Part shown: piece after piece, positions 36,484-41,420 of the stretch
How the letters are laid out: every line of letters begins with the position of its first letter
How positions within the stretch are numbered: position 1 is the stretch's first letter
Assembly (NCBI GenBank): GCA_020053105.1
Contig: JAGVNU010000024.1
Coordinates: 1 to 41,420, forward strand
Direction: 5' to 3'
Length of the DNA stretch: 41,420 bases
From: Thermodesulfovibrionia bacterium
GTDB taxonomy: Bacteria > Nitrospirota > Thermodesulfovibrionia > UBA6902
Translations under genes and position numbers: made by a program
Notes under the pieces: generated by a model
Database searches by the model: none
What the model was told of the DNA's origin: nothing
The model's input: only the letters and a program-made list of their open reading frames with translations

Positions 36484-37674
36484 CTATGAGCTGACCGCTT
36501 TTAATACTTCTAAGAGAGGGATGTTAAACTTCTTGGCGATCTTCCTGCAGTCTTCGTATTCAGGAGATGCCTTTTGAATTTCTTTGCCGAGGCGGGATTT
36601 TTTTATTCTCACCCTGCCGTACTTTGTATCTATTGACGAAATTTCACGCTGAAGGGTCTTCCGGCCAGCAGTGTAAAACCTCAGGCCAATGCTCGTTGTT
36701 TCTCTCAATATGATTTCAGACAGGGGACCTTTTTTATCTTCATTGCAGAGAACGCTCAGTTTAATGCCGGGCCTCCCTTTTTTCATGATGATCTGAGTTA
36801 AAAAAACATCGAGTGCGCCTGCCTTAAACATCTTTTCCATTACATATTCATAGACCTGGGGATTCATGTCGTCAATGTTGGTCTCAATGACCGTTATAGA
36901 CTCTTCTGCATCTGTACGGGCGCATTGCGATACGCCCCTGCTTTCCGCCTTCTCTCCGATAAAAATTCTCAGTATATTCGGCTGGTCCTTGAAATCCCTG
37001 TCTCCCGCGCCGACTCCTGCTTTAAAAATTTGCATGTCCGGCATAGGTCCAAAGCCGGACGAAAGAGATGAAATCAAGGCAGAGCCGGTAGGGGTAGTAA
37101 GTTCAAATTTCACACCCGAAGAATAAACGGGGACCCCCTTTAATAATTCAACAGACGCAGGCGCAGGCACCGGCAACAGCCCATGCTCCGACTTGATAGA
37201 GCCGCTTCCCACGTTCACAGCTGATGAATAGATCATATCGATGCCAAGGATATCAAGCCCGATCAAGGACCCGAAGATATCGACAATGCAGTCAATGGCC
37301 CCGAGTTCATGCAGATGGACTTCGTTAAATTTCCCGCCGTGCACCCTGGCCTCGGCCTCAAACATCCTTTTGAAAATATACAGCCCTTTTTGTTTTATGT
37401 CCTTTGAAAGCGTAGATGCATTAACTATCATCTCAATGTCTTTCCACTTCCTTGACCCTTGTCCCTTGACCCTTGTCCCCTGAATTTCGACATCAACCTT
37501 GGTCGCCCTCATCCCCGCCTTTTTCACTTCTTTTGAACTCAACCGGTATCCCTTGACAGGCAGGCGGGCCAGTTCGCGCCTGAGCATTTTTAACGGGACC
37601 CCGGCATCAACCAGGGCGCCCAGGGTCATGTCGCCGCTGATTCCTGAAAAACAGTCAAAATATGCGTTCATCAT
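36484..37674 (-). CDS. larC: Nickel-pincer cofactor protein LarC
   Basis: A 396-aa enzyme that inserts nickel into the pincer nucleotide (CTP-dependent cyclometallation), the last step in making the lactate racemase cofactor. It begins AYFDCFSGISGDMTLGALVDAGVP and has LHELGAIDCIVDIFG, YSSAVNVGSGSIKSEHGLLP, ELTTPTGSALI and TNIDDMNPQVYEYVMEKMF, all LarC hallmarks. It is one uninterrupted ORF, unlike the frameshifted larC1/larC2 of Lactiplantibacillus. The segment encoding GTRVKGQGSRKW is made of a repeated 14-base unit and seems to be an insertion. It starts 10 bases after larB. Confidence 0.93.
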   Translation of the reverse strand: MMNAYFDCFSGISGDMTLGALVDAGVPLKMLRRELARLPVKGYRLSSKEVKKAGMRATKVDVEIQGTRVKGQGSRKWKDIEMIVNASTLSKDIKQKGLYIFKRMFEAEARVHGGKFNEVHLHELGAIDCIVDIFGSLIGLDILGIDMIYSSAVNVGSGSIKSEHGLLPVPAPASVELLKGVPVYSSGVKFELTTPTGSALISSLSSGFGPMPDMQIFKAGVGAGDRDFKDQPNILRIFIGEKAESRGVSQCARTDAEESITVIETNIDDMNPQVYEYVMEKMFKAGALDVFLTQIIMKKGRPGIKLSVLCNEDKKGPLSEIILRETTSIGLRFYTAGRKTLQREISSIDTKYGRVRIKKSRLGKEIQKASPEYEDCRKIAKKFNIPLLEVLKAVSS

Positions 37675-37684
37675 TAATTATTTT

Positions 37685-38437
37685 TCATATCGAATTTATC
37701 TTATGCGCAAGCACCCCTGCGCCGAAGCCGTTATCTATATTCATCACAGCAATACCGGGGACACAGGAATTCAGCATTGCAAACAGCGCAGTAAGCCCTC
37801 CGAAACTTGTGCCATATCCCACCGAGGTAGGCACTGCAATGATAGGTTTGTCCGTCATTCCTCCTACAACAGACGGCAGGGCGCCTTCCATTCCGGCAAT
37901 TACGATTAAAGCATTTGCATCCCTGAATGCCTTTCCTGCATGAATAATCCTGTGCAGCCCGGCAACGCCGACATCAGTGACCGTTTCAACTTTGCTCCCG
38001 AGAAATTCAGCGGTAACAGCCGCCTCTTCAGCAACCGGCATGTCCGAGGTCCCCGCGCACAGCACCGCTATCCGGCCTTTCCTGTCAGTTGAACCTCCGG
38101 CCATGATCACCCGTGATTTTTCATAATACACTGCCTTTATTTTGTGCTTTCTACATATGGCATTGATGTCCCTGAAAACCGACTTGGCGGCCCTTGTTAT
38201 CAGCGCCTTTCCGCTGTTCCTGATCATGGCTTCGGCAATCCTGATAATGTCTTCCTGTTCTTTGCCTTCAGCGAAGATCACTTCCGGGATGCCGTGCCTG
38301 AGTTCCCTGTGATGGTCGACCTTTGCCATGCCCAAATCCTCATACGGCAAGTGCTTGAGCTGGTCCATGGCTTCCGCAACGCGGGTCTTCCCGCTTTTGA
38401 CCGAGTCAAGTATCGCCTTTATTTTCCTGTTGTCCAT
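37685..38437 (-). CDS. larB: Nickel-pincer cofactor protein LarB
   Basis: A 250-aa PurE-like carboxylase/hydrolase that carboxylates nicotinate adenine dinucleotide in the first step of nickel-pincer synthesis. The C-terminal half has the AIR-carboxylase-type core (VLCAGTSDMPVAEEAA, VIAGMEGALPSVVGG, VPTSVGYGTSFGG), and the N-terminal part (LDSVKSGKTRVAEAMDQL ... LRHGIPEVIFAEGK) is family-typical. It lies 2 bases after gpsA and is followed by larC. The sulfur-transfer partner LarE and a LarA racemase are not in the window. Confidence 0.92.
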   Translation of the reverse strand: MDNRKIKAILDSVKSGKTRVAEAMDQLKHLPYEDLGMAKVDHHRELRHGIPEVIFAEGKEQEDIIRIAEAMIRNSGKALITRAAKSVFRDINAICRKHKIKAVYYEKSRVIMAGGSTDRKGRIAVLCAGTSDMPVAEEAAVTAEFLGSKVETVTDVGVAGLHRIIHAGKAFRDANALIVIAGMEGALPSVVGGMTDKPIIAVPTSVGYGTSFGGLTALFAMLNSCVPGIAVMNIDNGFGAGVLAHKINSI

Positions 38438-38439
38438 AA

Positions 38440-39429
38440 TCAGTATTCCGCCTTCAAGCTCCTTCTCATCAGTTCTGTTACTGCATCAGAAGGCTTCTTG
38501 TCTTCATTGACGACTTTGTAAATCTGTTCGATGATAGGCATCTCAACATCGTGTTTTTTTGATAATTCATATGCCGATTTTGATGTTGCGACTCCCTCAG
38601 CAACCATTTTCATCTTTGATAGTATCCCGGCCAGTTTTTCACCCTGTCCCAGTTTAAAGCCGACAGTATAATTTCTTGAAAGCGTGCCTGTGCAGGTCAG
38701 CACAAGGTCTCCAAGCCCGCTCAGGCCGTCAAATGTTTTCTCCTTTGCGCCCATTGCAGCGCCGAGGCGTATCATCTCGGCAAGTCCCCTTGTTATGAGC
38801 GCGGCCCTTGTGCTGGCGCCGAGTCCGAGTCCGTCTGAAATCCCGGAGGCTATCGCCATTACATTCTTAAGCGCCCCTCCCAGTTCAACGCCCAGCACAT
38901 CAGTATTCGTATACACCCTGAAATAATCCGTATTAAATACGTCCTGAAGCAGCACGGCCGTATTACGATCATGCGCGGCAATAGTTACAGCCGCAGGCAG
39001 TTTTCTGATTACCTCTTCCGCAAAACTCGGCCCTGAAAGCACCGCTGTCTGACGCCCCGTAATATCTTTCAGCACCGATGACACGGTCATCAATGACCCA
39101 TGTTCAATGCCCTTTGAAGCGCTTATTATTTGCGCGTCCTTCGGTATGAATCCGGCTGCATCGCTGAACACTGAACGGGTGAACTGGGTAGGAACAACGT
39201 TTAATATATAGCGGGTATTCTCAACAGCATGCTGTATATTTCCTGTTGCTTCAATATTTCGGGAGAGAGGGATGCCGGGCATATAAAAGCTGTTGATACC
39301 AGTGTCCCTGATCTCATCAGCAAGTCCATTCTCAAAGGCCCAAAGTGTGACATCGTACCCCTTTTCAGCAAGGAGGTTCGCAAGCGTTGTCCCCCAGTGT
39401 CCGGCCCCTATGACTGCAATGTAACTCAT
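38440..39429 (-). CDS. gpsA: Glycerol-3-phosphate dehydrogenase [NAD(P)+]
   Basis: A 329-aa cytoplasmic enzyme making sn-glycerol-3-phosphate for phospholipids. It has the dinucleotide fold motif GAGHWGTTLANLLAEKG at the N-terminus, VLSGPSFAEEV, the catalytic Lys region GGALKNVMAIASGISDGLG and GLSGLGDLVLTCTGTLSRN. AGAGGAG precedes the ATG. It follows glnS by 48 bases and leads into larB. Confidence 0.96.
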   Translation of the reverse strand: MSYIAVIGAGHWGTTLANLLAEKGYDVTLWAFENGLADEIRDTGINSFYMPGIPLSRNIEATGNIQHAVENTRYILNVVPTQFTRSVFSDAAGFIPKDAQIISASKGIEHGSLMTVSSVLKDITGRQTAVLSGPSFAEEVIRKLPAAVTIAAHDRNTAVLLQDVFNTDYFRVYTNTDVLGVELGGALKNVMAIASGISDGLGLGASTRAALITRGLAEMIRLGAAMGAKEKTFDGLSGLGDLVLTCTGTLSRNYTVGFKLGQGEKLAGILSKMKMVAEGVATSKSAYELSKKHDVEMPIIEQIYKVVNEDKKPSDAVTELMRRSLKAEY

Positions 39430-39477
39430 AATTTCTCCTCTGAAATCCCCCTCACCCGTGCAAGACGCGCCTTGCCC

Positions 39478-41166
39478 CTACTTTTCTCTCTTTTGTACCT
39501 TCGCCCAGGTATCCTTCAAAGTTACTGTTCGGTTGAAAACAGGTTTTCGCGCCGAAGAATCCGGGTCTGCACAAAAATAACCGAGCCGCTCAAACTGATA
39601 TGTATTCCCCGGAGTTGCGGCTGCCAAGGCCGGTTCAATCCGGCAGTTCGGCAAAACCTCAAGCGATTTAGAATTAAGCTTCGATATAAAATCCCTGCCT
39701 TCCTCATCTTCTTCAGGATTTGCCTGAGTAAATAAATAATCATACAGCCGCACCTCAGCTTCAAGGGAATGTTCAGCAGAAACCCAGTGAAGGGTCGCCT
39801 TAACTTTGCGTCCGTCCGGGGCATCCCCGCCCCTCGTGGCAGGATCATATGTACAGTGCAACTCAATTATATTGCCGGCGCCGTCTTTTACGACTTCAGC
39901 GCATTTAATAAAATATGCGTAACGCAGCCTTACCTCGCGCCCGGGAGCAAGTCGGAAAAACTGCTTTGGCGGGTCCTCCATGAAGTCTTCCTGTTCGATG
40001 TAAAGCTCACGCGAGAAAGGGACCTTTCGGGTCCCGGCTGAAGGGTCCTCCGGGTTGTTGATTGCCTCCAGTTCATCAACCCTGTCTTCAGGATAATTTG
40101 TAATGATGACCTTCAATGGTCTCAGCACAGCCATCATACGCTGAGCGCGCCTGTTTAAATCTTCCCGTATGCAGTATTCAAGCAGCGCCATATCAACGGT
40201 GCTTGCCGCCTTGGCAACCCCTATCCGGTCACAAAAGTTGCGGACCGACTCCGGCGTGTATCCCCTCCTGCGAAGGCCTGAAATAGTCGGCATGCGTGGA
40301 TCATCCCAGCCCCTTACATGGCCGCCTTCGACAAGCTGGATAAATTTCCTTTTGCTCATTACCGTGTAAGTGAGATTGAGGCGCGCAAATTCAATCTGCT
40401 GCGGGTGATACATCCCCAGTTCATTGAGGAACCAGTCGTACAACGGCCGGTGGTCTTCAAATTCGAGTGTGCAGATGGAATGTGTTATCCCTTCGATTGA
40501 ATCTGAGATGCAATGCGCATAGTCGTACATCGGATAGATGCACCACTTGTCCCCGGTCATGTGATGCTCCGCGTGAAGTATCCGGTATATGACAGGATCG
40601 CGCATGTTGATATTTCCTGAGGCCATATCGATCTTTGCGCGCAGTGTGCGTGAGCCGTCGGGGAATTCCCCCTTGCGCATCCGCTCAAACAGATCAAGGT
40701 TTTCTTCAGTTGAACGGCTCCGGTACGGGCTTTCCTTTCCAGGTTCGGTCAGGGTGCCCCTGTATTGCCTCACCTCATCAGGCCCCAGATCACAGACATA
40801 TGCCCTGCCCTTTTTTATGAGGTCCACCGCGCATTCATAAAATCTGCCGAAGTAATTTGAGGCATAATACATCCGCTCCTGCCAGTCGAATCCCAGCCAG
40901 CGCACGTCCTGTTTAATAGACTCCACGTACTCCACTTCTTCTTTGGTCGGATTAGTGTCGTCCATGCGGAGATTACAGAGGCCGTTGAACTCCGCTGCAA
41001 TACCGAAATTAAGGCAGATGGATTTAGCGTGACCGATATGCAGATACCCGTTAGGCTCCGGCGGAAAACGCGTGTGGACGCGGCCATCGTATTTGCCTGT
41101 CTTAATATCTTCCGTAACAATGTCTTTGATAAAATTTGAAGGTGCGGCGGATTCAGGCACTGCCAT
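39478..41166 (-). CDS. glnS: Glutaminyl-tRNA synthetase
   Basis: A 562-aa class I synthetase that charges tRNA-Gln directly. Signatures are [16 protein letters not shown] (HIGH at 43-46), [32 protein letters not shown], the MSKRK form of KMSKS ([12 protein letters not shown]), and [20 protein letters not shown]. The C-terminal anticodon-binding beta-barrels are present. Bacterial GlnRS is of ancient transferred origin and has a patchy distribution. First gene of the glnS-gpsA-larB-larC run. Confidence 0.97.
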   Translation of the reverse strand: MAVPESAAPSNFIKDIVTEDIKTGKYDGRVHTRFPPEPNGYLHIGHAKSICLNFGIAAEFNGLCNLRMDDTNPTKEEVEYVESIKQDVRWLGFDWQERMYYASNYFGRFYECAVDLIKKGRAYVCDLGPDEVRQYRGTLTEPGKESPYRSRSTEENLDLFERMRKGEFPDGSRTLRAKIDMASGNINMRDPVIYRILHAEHHMTGDKWCIYPMYDYAHCISDSIEGITHSICTLEFEDHRPLYDWFLNELGMYHPQQIEFARLNLTYTVMSKRKFIQLVEGGHVRGWDDPRMPTISGLRRRGYTPESVRNFCDRIGVAKAASTVDMALLEYCIREDLNRRAQRMMAVLRPLKVIITNYPEDRVDELEAINNPEDPSAGTRKVPFSRELYIEQEDFMEDPPKQFFRLAPGREVRLRYAYFIKCAEVVKDGAGNIIELHCTYDPATRGGDAPDGRKVKATLHWVSAEHSLEAEVRLYDYLFTQANPEEDEEGRDFISKLNSKSLEVLPNCRIEPALAAATPGNTYQFERLGYFCADPDSSARKPVFNRTVTLKDTWAKVQKREK

Positions 41167-41227
41167 ATATTATTCCCTTTTCATCAGATTAAGTATAAAT
41201 ATAAGTTCATATCCTTTTTAAGGGATT

Positions 41228-41236
41228 ATTTTACCA
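41228..41236 (-). promoter_or_regulatory. Possible extended -10 promoter of glnS
   Basis: On the minus strand TGGTAAAAT (TGn plus a 5/6 -10 hexamer) lies about 60 bases before the glnS ATG. No good -35 is visible. The remaining sequence to the window end shows no gene. Confidence 0.35.
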
Positions 41237-41420
41237 CATTAAAGAGATTAGTGAGGAAGTTTTATTTCTGACAAAAGCCAATTCGGCATTAATGAATTCT
41301 CACTTCTCAAAGTTTCCTGACTCTTGCCATCCCCCAGTTTATAAGAATGGCGATGGAGAGAAGTGTCTATGCTGATGCTAAGCAAGGGGATTCAAGTGGG
41401 AGTGCCAGGGCATAGTACAC

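Overview
The window is 41.4 kb of bacterial chromosome with roughly balanced base composition, dense operons and no rRNA or tRNA genes that I can see. The gene content (type II secretion genes including a GspN, a bacterial GlnRS, nickel-pincer LarB/LarC, a GC-rich type I-C CRISPR repeat and a CFI-box secreted protein) suits a Nitrospirota or deltaproteobacteria-like anaerobe. That placement is inference from gene content, not from a marker gene.

Layout: (1) 112-5543 (+), a sigma70-like promoter and gspD-gspE-gspF. The secretin carries an unusual C-terminal extension made of a subtilase-prodomain-like module, a low-complexity linker and a SPOR domain. (2) 5701-12445, an interposed block: a small two-CW protein (+), then on the minus strand a secreted MXAN_6640-type metalloprotease with a CFI-box C-terminus, a large Ser-tract lipoprotein and a DEAD-box RNA helicase. 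(3) 12779-18034 (+), gspG-H-I-J-K-L-M-N, the pseudopilin and inner-membrane half of the same secretion machine, tightly overlapped. No gspC and no prepilin peptidase is present in the window. (4) 18092-24198, a secreted HExxH protein (-), ribD (+), a small lipoprotein and nadE (-), and a two-PDZ DegP/HtrA protease (+).

(5) 24276-36343, a complete type I-C CRISPR-Cas locus read on the minus strand: promoter, cas3-cas5c-cas8c(with internal cas11c)-cas7c-[Bro-N gene]-cas4-cas1-cas2, leader, then an array of 35 full repeats plus one degenerate leader-distal repeat. The unusual part is what fills the gaps between cas genes. An intact Bro-N (phage antirepressor-type) gene is translationally coupled to cas4. 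Short remnants resembling other phage or mobile accessory families lie in three other places: ORF6N-like overlapping the cas3 start, S23/four-helix-bundle-like overlapping the bro start, and RhuM-like between cas4 and cas1. A near-perfect 29-bp palindrome lies just upstream of the cas promoter.

(6) 36484-41166 (-), an apparent operon glnS-gpsA-larB-larC (glutaminyl-tRNA synthetase, glycerol-3-phosphate dehydrogenase and two enzymes of nickel-pincer cofactor synthesis) whose downstream end faces the cas promoter region.

How it works together: the two gsp blocks should build one type II secretion system. The secreted metalloprotease, the HExxH protein and perhaps the lipoprotein flanking them are plausible cargo. 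The cas locus looks functional: all active-site motifs I checked are intact, the array is long and the repeats are uniform. One spacer occurs twice.
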